Below, in pieces: positions 1-11,665 of a DNA stretch of 64,000 nucleotides. The translations under genes and the position numbers were made by a program. The notes below the pieces were generated by a model. The model had not been told where the DNA came from and ran no database searches. It saw nothing but the letters and a program-made list of their open reading frames with translations. This DNA is from Uloborus plumipes (lineage: Eukaryota > Arthropoda > Arachnida > Araneae > Uloboridae). The DNA lies in the NCBI GenBank assembly GCA_038373865.1, contig JAXGGA010003059.1, forward strand, positions 45,542-109,541, read 5' to 3'. Position 1 is the stretch's first letter, and each line of letters begins with the position of its first letter.

Positions 1-240
1 TGTCTAAATTTTGATAACTTAAGTTTTAACTAAGTTACAAGAGGTCAAACTAAGGTCAACATCCAGAGCGTTTTCAAACTACATTTGACGACTCTCAAAG
101 AAGCTATGTTTTTTCCAAAATATACATACTAAAATTATGAATTAAGACGAATAACTATTTACATATTCAATGTACAACAGGTGATGTTGCAAAAATGTGT
201 GAGAATATAATTCATTTTGATTTGTGACAGAATTCTCATG

Positions 241-2041
241 GGGCACATTAAGTATTTTACGTCCGACACCAAAATGTACGATTAATTATGCTGGGCCAAT
301 AATTTTAAAGCTACATACATCTAACTTTGTATACAAAGTAAGATCTTTGGTCTCATTGATGTAACCTATTAACATTTTGTGACAAGTAAATATTTTTAAT
401 TAAAATCTAGGTGTCGGACGTACAGAATTTTTTTACGTCCGACACCGTTTACGTCCGACACTGTTACATTCCTTATATAACACTTGTTTACAACTGTGAT
501 TCTCCATATTTTGCCTTTAATTACAAAATTAAAGTGAAGCATGATTAAAAAAAAATAATTTTGACTTTACTGTGCATGCATATACTTTAAATTTACTCTT
601 ATTAAATAGTAAATTTTGCTTCAGAATAATACTTTAAAAGTTTTTTTTCTCCTCATGAGACATTTATATTGAGACACTTACAATGCATCTGAGTTGTTCT
701 GGGAACTTTTGAATTAATAAAAAGTGCATATACATATTATTGCTTTGAAAAGAACAGCAACTCAACTCTTAAGTATTCATCTAAAGTTTTAAAGGCTAGA
801 TCATCACAACACAACCTGTATTCTGTTTCGCAAAGAGTCAGACCACATGGATTTCGTAGTTGTATTTGTACAAGTGGATGCTTACATTTTTTATCAGTGT
901 ACTGATTAATATTCATATTTGCTGGTTGATGGTGGTTGATGCCATAGGAGGCACTGTGAAAAAAATTGTTTGGCGCCGCGTTAAAGCAGGAAAAATGACG
1001 GTGACAAAAGTGGAGCAATTTTCTCAAGTTTCAGCACTTTTAAATCGAAATATGCACATAAAGTATATTCTAGCAAAAGATATACACATAGATACAAAGC
1101 ATTTGCATCAGCACTGGAAAGCTGTTTTCCATATTCGAAACATCAAATCTGCTCATTTTGCCAAATCAGTTGGACACAATTAAGTTCAAATTGGTGACAT
1201 ATCATGTGATAACAAATTAAGAACAACGTGATAACAAATTAAGAATCTGATAATTCCAGGATCGAAGAATCTGCAGATCTTGATACAGTAAACATCAATG
1301 ACTGGGTTGTGGTAACGCATGATGCCATGCTTTGTCTTGGATGTATCACCAAAAAAATTACATTGTAGTATCAGTTATGCATAGTTCTAAAGGTTATTTT
1401 AAATGGCCAAGAACTGAGGACAAAATATTTTACAAATTACGGGACATTATAAACGTATTCGTCCTCCGATCCCAACAGGAAGAAGGGGGCAGTTTAAATT
1501 TGATGAACCCTTTTAAATGTTAAAAAATAATATCTGTGACCTAGGAATAAAATTTAAGCTAATTTTCTTATTTAAAACTGTAATCATTGCATTTAAGAAC
1601 AACGGTTTAGGTCAAATTCGAAGAGTTTACGTCCGACACCGCAAATTTACGTCCGACACCAAGGTAAAAGTAGTTCCAAGTTCATTTTATTCAAAGCAAT
1701 ATCATTAAAAAACTGTAAAATATGCTTTAATCATAAGTATACTATCGATCTTAGCTGTTTTTGAAATTAAAAGGTAAGCCAATTCGCAGAGTTTCAGTAA
1801 ATTTTAAGTGAATCTCCAATTTTACTATTTGTGCGTTTACGTCCGACACCAACTCTTTAAATCTTCTTAATTTCTATTTAAGAGATCTATTTTAAAAAAC
1901 TAACATGATTTTTTATTCATTATGATGTAACGAGTATTTTAAATACCAACTTAATCATTTCTATTCAGTTTATATTTGATAAATGGAACTAAAACTAAAA
2001 AATATTTCTTCGTTTTTTACGTCCGACACCATGGAATTGCC
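241..2041 (+). mobile_element. Decayed DNA transposon with reiterated ACGTCCGACACC motif
   Basis: Eight copies of a 12-15 bp motif, TTTACGTCCGACACC, lie at 256-270, 432-446, 448-462, 1626-1640, 1646-1660, 1836-1850 and 2016-2030 on this strand, and at 410-422 on the other. They cluster toward both ends, around a decayed coding region (935-1510) that looks like the C-terminal part of a transposase-type protein. Sequence at both margins begins GGGCA in inverted orientation (near 241 and ending near 2041), which I use as provisional limits. No target duplication could be read, so the exact ends and the superfamily are uncertain. Clustered copies of one motif toward the ends are typical of transposase binding sites; that role is inference. 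Confidence 0.6.
935..1510 (+). pseudogene. Broken transposase-like C-terminal coding relic
   Basis: An open stretch from 935 encodes VDAIGGTVKKIVWRRVKAG and continues to a stop at 1181-1183. A glycine-rich D-x-I/V-G-G-T-V-K core of this kind is, to my recollection, frequent in uncharacterised transposon-encoded proteins of arthropods and cnidarians. After the stop, coding-like sequence resumes near 1290 (NDWVVVTHDAMLCLG) and again with FKWPRTEDK at about 1398-1424. It then needs a frameshift to read RPPIPTGRRGQFKFDE at 1463-1510. The product is therefore broken by at least one stop and one frameshift. It lies inside the motif-flanked element, which supports a transposase origin. The family name is not certain. 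Confidence 0.5.
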
Positions 2042-2070
2042 CTTCAAGTATTTCTAACTCAAAATTTAAG

Positions 2071-2330
2071 GTGGTCATTCACTGGTCAAATTAGTGGTCA
2101 TTCACTGGATCAGAGGTGTTCATTCACTGGGTCTTTGCGCCATTTTTCCTTCGAACACCCCAAAAAGCCGGAAACGGTACCTTTCAAGTTCCATCATTTT
2201 TTTTTACGCATTTACATAGATCAATAAAACTATTTAAACTATCACGAACAAAATGTTACAATATTTAAAATTACTACGATTTTTTAAAAATGAAATTTTG
2301 CTTAAGTGCTCATTCACTGGTCTGTCTACC
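2071..2330 (+). repeat. Cluster of four direct GTGNTCATTCACTGG motifs
   Basis: The 15-base motif GTGGTCATTCACTGG and close variants occur at 2071-2085, 2094-2108, 2116-2130 and 2306-2320, all on this strand. The last copy is followed by GTCTACCCTAA, which resembles a transposon end, but no inverted partner is visible on the left. This may be one surviving side of a small element beside, or inserted into, the element that ends near 2041. Confidence 0.55.
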
Positions 2331-2339
2331 CTAAGTAGT

Positions 2340-3598
2340 TTCCACGAATTTATAAAAATTGTAAAGCACTTGAGATGAAGTTTGACGAAAAATCATTGAA
2401 GAATGAAATTTCATTCGTAATTTCACTTTACAGAAAAGTTTTGCCCAACGTTCGTGACGTGTAATTAATTACAGCCATTAATGAACCCTATGAAAATATT
2501 GAACCCTACGAAAATATAAATTTGAAGGATTTGTTTTTTTTTCATTTTCAATTAGTTTTTGATTTGAGGCTTACTTTCCGCAGCATCATCTATTGGAATA
2601 TATTAGAATCAGAAGGTGGAACGAAGGGAGCAAAAACTTAGGCACTATCACATGATTGTTTTTGCAATAAATTATTTTTACAACCTTCACCGTTTTGTTG
2701 ATATGAATCTTTTGAAAACCGTCAGTTTATTTTGGAACATTCGGTAGAATTTTCAATATTTACGTAAGTAATACGTAAGTTACTACAAGTAATGAAACGA
2801 GGTTTTCTGCTTAAAAATACCATAATCTCGAGTTTTAAATCAAATTTTAGAGCAATCGTTTTCGGACCCACGTTTAAGTAAGAAAAGTGATTTTTAAATA
2901 ACAAAGCCTTCCCTTTTTTCTTTTAGAAAGACATCACATGATGTTTTGAAATTTCTTAACTAAACATAACCTATGTACGGTATCAAAATTTAGCTCTATT
3001 AGAATTTATGAATACAGCATTCGTAATAGAAATAGCTTTTCCTGTTAAGTGAAAACATGAGACAATACTTCTTATCAGATTCTCCTACCAAAATGGCAAA
3101 TCTGTGGCTCAATTGCACTTTCTCATAAGTGGGTTAAAAGGATCAAGCAAGAACTGATTCTCGAAGGATAAAGTCTTGTGGAGAGAGAGGTGTTTAATTA
3201 CGTAGCTTGAGGATCAATCTAGTTAGAATGTTGGAGATGAGTATTTAGTATTTCTGGCGTAATTTTGAATGATTGAAAGTGGTTAGCAATGGTTTTTGTA
3301 ATACATTAGAGTATAAAACTGAGTGCAAACATTTACAAAACATTATAGAATATTTTTATGCCAATCAAAAACCGATGTCATAACGCCAAAATAAAAATGA
3401 GCAAAGAAGAAAAGGCGAAAGAAAATCAAAACTCTTATAGTTTAAAAATAATTCCGATGCTGTCTTTGACATCTTCGGGGCTTGTAAGACTTTTTGCAAC
3501 TTTTCATGGACAAGATATCATTATCATCATCAATACTTTAAAAGATCTTTTTAATTAAAAAAATGTATCAGACTTTTTCCCTAAAACTAAAAATATAT
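2340..3598. other. AT-rich DNA, nothing supported
   Basis: I see no gene, RNA or structured repeat here. A short open frame at 3358-3558 is lysine-rich and low in complexity, with no recognisable motif. Confidence 0.4.
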
Positions 3599-5005
3599 AT
3601 CTACTAGCAAAAATACCCGGCGTTGCCTGGGTCAATAATAATATTGAGAAACAATTTATGTACTCACCTTTGTTTTTTTTTCCTGAACTGAAAGAACTCA
3701 GAACACACCGCTTGGCGATTTTTAAAATGTCGCCAAATTTTTGCGTAACTGTTTTGGGATATCTAGGATAATTTTGCTCCCCTACTTACTTTATGAAAAT
3801 ACATTAAGTATTATTATGTCACTAATTTTTGTCACAGAGAAATAGTTGTCAAATTCTGAGATACTATTGCTGACCACAAAATGACGTTAAAAGTTTTTGT
3901 CCTAAATGATTTCGAAATTAATAGGGAACATTTAGCAGTTATTTATGCAAAAATGCAAATTAGTGGTAATTTTAGTCTTGTTTAAGGGTTTTATTAATTT
4001 AGTATGTGGATTACTTTACTTTTTGACATAATTTTAAAAAGGTTTTTAATGGATACATTCGGAATCGGAAAACAAAAGAAAAAAAACTGAACTTTTCAAA
4101 TGTGGGAGTATTATATCGATGATGGAGATTTTGCTGCAGTCGATAAATATCAGACAATAATCGGTTTATTTTGGTTACGTCGTGTAAAAAGTAAAGTATT
4201 ATTACGTAGTCTTCGGCACAAAAATAGGCGTCAGTTGAAAAAATCGCCGAGAATCTCAGTTATTAAAATCTTGCAGCAAATTTGGCAAAATTCCTGTTCA
4301 ATCGGATACTAAGGAACTACCCTATTATAAGTACCAGAGAAAGTGACCAATCAAAGCAAAGAAATTTAAGAAATACCGTTAAGTTGTATTTAAAGCTCCA
4401 TCAACTTCGAAAATAATGAACCTAATCAATTTATTAGTTGCCAATCTCTTCTAGCGGTTACGTTACCGATACTCTAAAACACATATTTACAAAATTCGAG
4501 AAAATAATTGACGCCGTGAACAATCTACTAATGTTTTAAAATACAAATCATAGAGTAAAAGCTCGTTCAAGAGCTGGCGCGTTCGTTTCCAATGTCTATG
4601 TAAAAACCATGAAGCTGAAAAAAAAAAAAAAAAAAAATTACTTTTTGATTTGACTTGAGAAAAGCCTTGAACATTTAATGCAAAAAGCGGAAATGATATA
4701 CGCAATTCTAGCTATCGACAGGGAGTTGAGATGATGCACTAAATACTGAATTACTTTGCTGGAAGCCTTCGCTGATTTATGCGAAAAATGTACCTTATAT
4801 TGGAATGAAAAAAGCGCTACCAATCAAACTTTTTCGAATATCGTTAGAAATTATAGCCTATGTGTTATTCTGATGTATAAGCTACATTATGGTAAAAGTT
4901 TCATTAAAATCCATTCAGTAGTTTTTGCGTGAAAGAGGAACAAACATCCAAACATCCAAACATCCAAACATCCAAACTTTCGCATTTATAATAGTATTAA
5001 GATAT
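3599..5005 (+). repeat. Unclassified interspersed repeat with ACCCGGCGTTGCCTGGG head
   Basis: The segment opens with CTAGCAAAAATACCCGGCG, a GC-rich head inside AT-rich DNA. It ends near a run of four CATCCAAA units (about 4940-4975) followed by CTTTCGCATTTATAAT. Heads and tails of this style are common in arthropod interspersed repeats, but I cannot assign a class. A related CCCGGCGTTGCATGGG stretch occurs near 9030-9050. The interior contains only short open frames with stops. Confidence 0.4.
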
Positions 5006-5930
5006 CAAACTTACAATACATTTGGCTTGTATTGAGCTTGATAATGTTTTCGTAGTTTATTCATTTAATGCATCTAATGAATTGCGTTGTAGAGTTTTCT
5101 TTATTTTGTAAATTTGCCCTTTTGCCTCTTTTAATAAGATAATCTTGGTCAATGTATAGATTAACTGAGAGAAAAAATATATTTTTCAGGTTTGTGAATT
5201 CTTCATTTATTGAGTCATATGGGTGATTCTCCAAAAACCTGGCATTTTCGACTCACAAACTCTATAAAAATAAAAATGCTTAAAAAATCTTTAAAAAATC
5301 ATACTTACTCTTTGTTAGGAGCTTATTAAGAGAAAAATAGAGGGAACTCACTTTAAGTATGCTACACCCCCCAAAAAAGGGGGGGGGTCAATTTTTTCAA
5401 ACCGAGAGAGTGACAAGAAGCACTAAGCGAGCAAACAAATGAATTTTATCAAGGATTATCAGAAATTTTACAACAATAACAAAGAAATAACTTCAACATG
5501 AATGAAAAACTATGTTTATTGTTGACAAACAAAACTAATTTACAACCTCCCTTAATTCTAAACCAAAATAGTTAATAACAATTTTCAGAGTAAGTACCAG
5601 GTTTGTTAATTTAAATTATCCAGTTCAGAAACGTAATTTACTTCATGCAAAATAGCTGTTCTCTAAAATAAATCTACAACAAAAATTTAATGTAACTTCA
5701 CTCACCTATTCGAGCAGCGTTAAAGTTAAAAAATGTCTAACCGACAGATTTGTTTTGAAAAATTCGTCTGAAAAACAAGAAATAAATAACTAAATGAAAG
5801 AATTATTTTACAGTTACATTTTTTAATTTATCGTCTACCAACTTTTTATCATAATCTTAGTTCTGAACTAAAGTTTGGTAAATAAATCCATCTATTCTAC
5901 CGGATGTTTTACCAGTGCTTTAAAAGTAAT

Positions 5931-6373
5931 GCTAGAGTGACATTTTTTTTTATTATTATTTTGTGCCAGGAGATTGACATTTTTTTGCGCTAGGAGAGGG
6001 ACATTTTTTTTTGCGCCAGGAGAGGGACATTTTAATCAAAAAAGGCTGATATTTATACCCGGAATTATATAGAAGGTAAATAATGGTATTTTTCTCTTTT
6101 ATCCTCTTAACTCAATTACACACTGCAGGCAGAATTATTATTTTTATTTTATTTAGAACAGAAATGTTGGCCAGGAGAGGGACATCGAAAGTGTTACATA
6201 CCTCATTTTGAACTAAGGAATGATAATACGAACAGCAAACACATTCTATAGACAAAATACTCTATGAGTCCAAAGAAGTAATGAGAATAAACAGTGTTAT
6301 AGTACCGCAGATTCAAAATTCCTTCTTTTTGCCTAAAATAATTGAACCAATTTGTAGGCCAGGAGAGGGACAT
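5931..6373 (+). repeat. Direct GCCAGGAGAGGGACAT motif array
   Basis: Five clear copies of the 16-base motif lie at 5965-5980, 5989-6004, 6015-6030, 6170-6185 and 6358-6373, with a degenerate one at 5931-5943. All are on this strand. Three are nearly adjacent, separated by runs of T. They lie inside the TA-flanked element of 5220-7401. Candidate transposase-binding sites (inference). Confidence 0.7.
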
Positions 6374-6414
6374 GCAATCTGGGGACAAACTTCAAAATGA
6401 TGTACCTGATTATA

Positions 6415-7066
6415 CAGGGTGTCCACTCCAATCGTGGACCAATAGCTAATTTCTAAACCGTTAGAGATAAGCATATAGTTTATTTAGGAAAAAATCTCCA
6501 AATCACGAAAGGAATTTTGGGTCTATTCAATGTTTTTCAAAAAATTAAATTTTGAAAGAGTTACGAAATTTAAATTTTTATACAGCCCCCCAGTCCTATC
6601 AATCATATTTAGAAAAACATTCTTGACACTGTAACGTTTAAAACTAAAAAAAAATCACTCTTCTACGACAAAAATTGACCGAGTTATGACGTTTTGAAAA
6701 ATCAAGATTTTGCATTGTTTCATGACGTCATCGAGAGATCGCTTTAGGGACCGTATGCGAAATCCTTCAAAATCTTGATTTTTCAAAACGTCATAACTCG
6801 GTCAATTTTTGTCGTAGGAGAGTGATTTTTTTTTAGTTTTAAACGTTTCAGTGTCAAGAATATTTTACTAAATATGATTGATAGGACTGGGGGGGCTGTA
6901 TAAAAATTTAAATTTCGTAACTCTTTCAAAATTTGATTTTTTGAAAAACATTGAATAGACCCAAAATTCCTTTCGTAATTTGGAGATTTTTTCCTAAATA
7001 AACTATATGCTTATCTCTAACGGTTTAGAAATTAGCTATTGGTCCACGATTGGAGTGGACACCCTG
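6415..7066. mobile_element. Foldback element, CAGGGTGTCCACTCC termini
   Basis: A long palindrome: arms of about 298 bp (6415-6712 and 6768-7066) are near-perfect reverse complements around a 55-bp loop. The ends are CAGGGTGTCC and the flanks are TA on both sides (6413-6414, 7067-7068). It shares the terminal CAGGGTGTCC and TA target with the foldback at 31273-31862, so both probably belong to a Tc1/mariner-type non-autonomous group. It is inserted in the older element of 5220-7401. Confidence 0.85.
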
Positions 7067-7450
7067 TATAATCATTTAAATAAGCTATAACAACACTATA
7101 TTACACTCATAACTAGACATAATTCAACACTACAAGTGAAATTTGTGCAATGTTCACGTAAAATTTAAAAATAATTTATTTACATTTTAGAAACAGGGTG
7201 GGACACGCAAAAAAGGTGACTTGTTGGCTATTCAAAAATTTTTGTAGAAAAAAATAAATGAAAAATTACTTTAAAATGAATTGAATAACATCAGAATAAA
7301 GATTTCTAACAATTTAAAAAATAAAAAAACTTTCTAGGTCAAATAATTTTTGTGCTGTCCTACGGGGACATCATATTGTTCGGATTTTGGAAAATCACCC
7401 ATATATGAAAGATATACCTTTGTACATAAAAATAAAAGCATATACTAGAA

Positions 7451-7777
7451 CGTTATAAAGTCGCAAGTACGCAGGAATGCTGTAGACACGTATTTCGGCT
7501 TTACAAGGAACGACATTTTTTTTGCATTCAAAAAGGCGTTGTTTGTAACGCCGAAATACGTACATGAAGTATTCTTGCGTCAGGGCCATCATTTCAAGTT
7601 TTTCCCGGGGGGGGGGGGGGCAAAGGACCCAAACACTATGTAATTTCATTGGAAAACATAAAAAACCACGCCCACTTATATGTAAATACATTGATTTCTC
7701 AAAGCCAGGGGGAGGGCATTGACACTTCCTGACCCCCCTAAATGACGGGCCTGTCCTGCGTATTTGTGCTTTAATAA
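7451..7777. repeat. Foldback repeat, GTTTCGGCGTTACAAGG family, copy 1
   Basis: The left arm (about 7451-7520) and right arm (about 7540-7580 plus 7762-7777) are inverted copies containing a CGTATTTCGGC...TACAAGGAACG type core. The right arm is split by the hAT-type MITE at 7581-7753. Related sequence occurs at 11558-11632 (one arm) and 57835-57964 (both arms). Confidence 0.65.
7581..7753. mobile_element. hAT-type MITE, CAGGGCC termini, copy 1
   Basis: The ends are CAGGGCC and GGGCCTG. They are flanked by TCTTGCGT (7573-7580) and TCCTGCGT (7754-7761), an 8-bp target duplication with one mismatch, typical of hAT elements. It has interrupted a foldback repeat: removing it restores the ...CGTATTTGTGCTT arm. 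A second copy in opposite orientation lies at 12090-12259. It contains a 14-base G run near 7607. Confidence 0.8.
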
Positions 7778-10349
7778 CATTGTTGCTTATACTTTTAAGT
7801 CAGATTTATTCATGTTTCGAATTTAAAGTTTGCAGTTTTGATCATCGGCTGCGATTCTAGGTCAAAAGTATCATTTGAAAAAATTCAAAGCAAAGATTTC
7901 AAAGCAAAGATTTTCTAAATAGGAAATTTTCTTTTTGCATGTGAATTATTTCCTTCTGTACATTTATTTTTCAATCGAACCTGTTGTCTAATATCTAATA
8001 TCTTCAAGGGAGTCTAATAATGCATATTATCCCAATTTAACTCAACGGGGGAAACTATTTCCGAACTATATAGAACTATCTCCTTTGTATTACATCTGAA
8101 TGTCTGAGATAATCCCCTTAATACTCCCAAAACGGAGCGCCGTAGGATTAGTCACACTTCCACAAAAGTAGGTTCAATTGATCGGTAAGTACTGATTCTG
8201 AAAGCATAACTAAACCTTGGTGGGACACGCAGCTAAATGTCTAATTACGCGGCTTAAGGATCAGTACCATTTGGATGATAGAACGGGTATTCCCATTTCA
8301 AATCGCTTTCTATTAAGAAATGGACTCAGAAGTTCATTATTTGTAGTACTCTATGTTTCTAAGTGGAGAATTGTATCTAACCTAAACGTAGTGATGCATC
8401 AAACGTACGAAAATTGATAAAGTGGAGTAAAAAGTTTTAATTAGTGTTAAACATAAAAGCTGCATGAATGCTCGATGGTTTGTTAAAATTCTGTTACACA
8501 TTTAAAGGGAAAAAAATGTAGTCGAGACCGATAGGGCTAATCGACTTTTTTTTGTAATATTTTACGTTTTATTTTCCCGCTCCACTGTTTTGTATGTTGT
8601 ACCCAACGTCAGAAATTTTAAACGTATGTATATTTTCAAAATTTTATCACTTAATTGAGCATATATTTGCAGCTTCTTTGTCGTTTCAAAGAAATAACAC
8701 TTTTATCTGAAAAATACCTAATTTTTTTTATGTATTTACAAAAATCGAAGTACTGAAATCTGAAGTTCACTCACTTGCAATGATTTTACTGCTTATCTTT
8801 TTGTTTCAAAATAAATTAGTTGAGTTCTAGACAGCAAGACAGCATTTTCAGCACATATAATTAAAGCTTTCCAAATTTTAAGTAATTTAACTAGCTGCCA
8901 GGGCAGCTAGATTAGCTTCCTGCGGCATGTTGATGCATAACGTCCCCCCTCTCTAACTTTTACCTCATTCTGAAGTTATATTATTTGATATAATTTAATG
9001 TTCATTCGATTTCAAGGCATACCACGCACGTGGCCCGGCGTTGCATGGGCACTTCGTGCTTTGAAAGTAGTGAAGAAAATTTCAAGAAACTACTCCCCGC
9101 CAAGGCGGCTCGCTAACAGGCGCTTCCCGCCTTTACTTTTTTCCTATATAAAAAAATCATTCGAGTTATTGAGATGCTTCGCGTTTTCAAGATGGTGAGG
9201 AAAGTTTCAGTAAGTTCAGCTCGCTTGAAGGAAAAAAGCAGACATAGATACTCAGTTTTAATTTAAGTAAATAGCTTTTCAATAAATGAATGTTTCAAAA
9301 TATTACAAGTAGCTAGCGATAAAAATTTTACGTAAGTGGCCCGCTTATGAGTTTCGTGTTTGATTTAGTTAAGCCTTCATTCAAAATTCTCATTATCATT
9401 GTTATCACTGTTTCATAGCAACCACGTTTCAACAATGGATTTCATATTTAATCATTTATTAGGCTTATTTGCTTTAAATTTGACTACTTATTAATTGATA
9501 TCTTCGCTAATTAAAATCGTATAATTATATAAATTGAAACTAATGAAGCCTGAAAAATTACCTATCTATCGGTACCTGGTTCGACTTTCAGTTCATTGGC
9601 GTTCAGGAGAAAGAAGCGTGACATAGAAAGATAGATACTCAGTTTTTAATATAAGTAGATTGTTCAAGATGGATATTATTGACATTGGTAAGTGAAAGTT
9701 TTGTCGAATTAAATTAGTCTATCTGATAATTAAGTAATATTAAAAAAAATTAAGATGCGCAAAATATATTTTCTTGTTTTGAAACTTTCACGTGATGGCA
9801 AACACTTGTCTCCGTGCTAAATTTTCTGTATATAATAGCTGAACTTTTCCCATTATTAATAAGACATATTATAAGCAGCACACTCGAGGCTAAAATAATA
9901 GCCACACAACATTTTTTTCCTAGAGTACTTTCTTTCGCGGAGGGGTTTCTTTGAAAAATGGCTGAAGTATCTAAAAGGAGAAAAATTTTTTTTTTCTCTT
10001 CGAGCTCCTTTCTTCCAAATTTAATTTTGAAAATCTTAGAGGAATCTGAAAGGAAAATCAGGAATAAGTTAGCAACTATACTTCCAAAATTTTTGATAAA
10101 TGGGCTTCTGCGGGAAAATCAAAGCAGCGTTTTTCGGCATCTAACGCAAACTGGCCGGACAAAGACACCAAATTCGAAGTTGAATGTGCTGTTCCGCAAC
10201 CTTCCACATCATTTCAAGGTTCTACTTTTGTAAGAAGACCATGCAAAAAATTTGAGCACTGATCTATAAATATGTAAAAATGACGAAAGACAATTTTGTC
10301 CAGCTAGCTAACATTAATCGAAACACTGTGGGCAGTCGGGATATTGCAT
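7778..10349. other. AT-rich DNA with minor repeats, no gene supported
   Basis: Two things stand out. One is a perfect 20-bp palindrome, CTAGCTGCC-AG-GGCAGCTAG, at 8891-8910. The other is a diverged duplication in which AGATACTCAGTTTTAAT and its surroundings near 9210-9290 recur near 9590-9670. A 92-codon open frame at 9958-10233 starts MAEVSKRRK, with no recognisable domain and no supporting context, so I do not call it a gene. Confidence 0.4.
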
Positions 10350-10357
10350 GTATAGTT

Positions 10358-11459
10358 TAGGGGTGCGACATCGAAGGCAAAACATCGATGTTTCAAGACA
10401 TCGATGTTTCGAAATTAAGACATCGATGGTATTGATACATCGACCAAAAAACATCGATGTTCTCAAACATCGATGTTTCAAAACATCGATCTTTTTTTGA
10501 TGAAAATTACTTACACATTTAAGTACAGTAATATAGTAACTCCCCAATACATTGCGCCTCTTTATATAACTCAATTGGATTTATCTTTTGTCTTCTGAAA
10601 AACATCAACCGTATGATATCGATGTCAATTACAGAAAACTTTTTTAGTGAGATAGATACTGCAACTGTTGATTAACTGTATAACTTTTATTCATCGCATA
10701 TTTTAAGGTTTTTTTTTTTTTTTTTTGAAATGGAAAACACCGTTATCGAAAAAAAATTCTGTAGCAAAACAAAAACAACAACATTTAAAAATCGTTGACC
10801 GGTCGTAATTTAGTAATAATCGGTAGTAATTAAAAAAAAAGAAAACTATTTCAATACGATAGATATTGCAACTGTTAACGATGAATCTTTTTTATTGCAT
10901 ATTTTAATTGCTTTTGGCTGAAATGTAAAACAGACATCGAAAGAAAGAAAAACATCTAACTAGAAACAGTGACCATTAAAAGACATCGACCTTAAAACAT
11001 CGATGGTAACTATCAAAAACGTCTTCTAACGACATTGATAGTGTAACGGCTGATTAACGATATAACTTTTGGCCGCATATCTTGATGATTTTTTTTTTTT
11101 TTTTTGCTGAAATATAAAACATTCACATAAAGAATAATAATGAAATAAATAAAATTAAAAAAAAATGGCGAAAGCAAATTAGAAATGTTTTAGAAACATA
11201 GAGAGCAAAACATCGATAATAATCATAGAAAATGTTTTCTAATGAGATATATACTGAAACTTCTGATTAAGGAGGAAAACTTATTAATACATCTGTATAT
11301 CGCATATTTTTATCAAGCTTTTTTTGCTGGATTATAAAACATCGACATCGAAAAAAACATCGAACCCAAAACATCGATGTTGGGAAAATATCGACACTCA
11401 AACATCGATGGTAAAAACATCGATGTTTCCAAAACATCGACATCGATGTCGCAGCTCTA
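10358..11459. mobile_element. Non-autonomous hAT transposon with reiterated ACATCGATGTTT
   Basis: A perfect 8-bp duplication, GTATAGTT, flanks the element (10350-10357 and 11460-11467). The termini are TAGGGGTGCGACATCGA and, reverse-complemented from the right, TAGAGCTGCGACATCGA (15 of 17 match). TAGRGNTGC ends plus an 8-bp duplication are diagnostic of the hAT superfamily. About ten copies of CATCGATG-type motifs fill the two ends (about 10380-10490 and 10990-11445). No transposase is present, so it would need one in trans. Confidence 0.9.
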
Positions 11460-11557
11460 GTATAGTTCTGTCTTAGCCCTCTGGCTAAAGGGCGGTAACT
11501 TACTTTCCTAATTCAGTATCTTTATTATAATGTGCTGTGAAGTATAAATCCAACGTT

Positions 11558-11632
11558 AATTGAGCACAAATACGCAGGGATACTGCAGACAGGTGTTTCG
11601 GCGTTACAAGGAACGCCTTTTTCAATGCAAAA
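11558..11632 (+). repeat. GTTTCGGCGTTACAAGG repeat, copy 2 (single arm)
   Basis: The stretch from GCACAAATACGCAGGGATAC through GGCGTTACAAGGAACGCC matches one arm of the foldbacks at 7451-7777 and 57835-57964. The opposite arm is missing. Confidence 0.6.
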
Positions 11633-11665
11633 AAAAAAAGAGCCAATGGATGATTCGGCACTTTA

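Larger units (their letters stand above)
5220..7401. mobile_element. TA-flanked TIR transposon, TGGGTGATTYTCCAAAA ends
   Basis: The terminal inverted repeats read TGGGTGATTCTCCAAAAAC on the left and, reverse-complemented, TGGGTGATTTTCCAAAATC on the right. Each is flanked by TA (5218-5219 and 7402-7403), as expected for Tc1/mariner/pogo-type insertion. The interior carries direct copies of GCCAGGAGAGGGACAT and has received a later foldback element at 6415-7066. No transposase is readable, so this is a non-autonomous or decayed element. Without the nested insertion it would be about 1.5 kb. Confidence 0.65.

Noticed and set aside
241..2330. Interspersed short repeats resembling a CRISPR array
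   Set aside because: Spacing is irregular, orientation is mixed, no cas-like genes are present and the host is a eukaryote. They match transposon subterminal repeats.
6723..6730. TGACGTCA, a cAMP-response-element palindrome
   Set aside because: It lies in the loop of a foldback transposon with no gene nearby; a single 8-mer match is expected by chance.
9669..9687. Mini first exon: ATG, five codons, then a perfect GTAAGT donor
   Set aside because: No conserved peptide and no acceptor partner were identified, and it lies within a locally duplicated repeat. Chance in AT-rich DNA is likely.
9958..10233. 92-codon open frame starting MAEVSKRRK
   Set aside because: No recognisable domain, low-complexity Phe/Ser run, no splice or promoter context.
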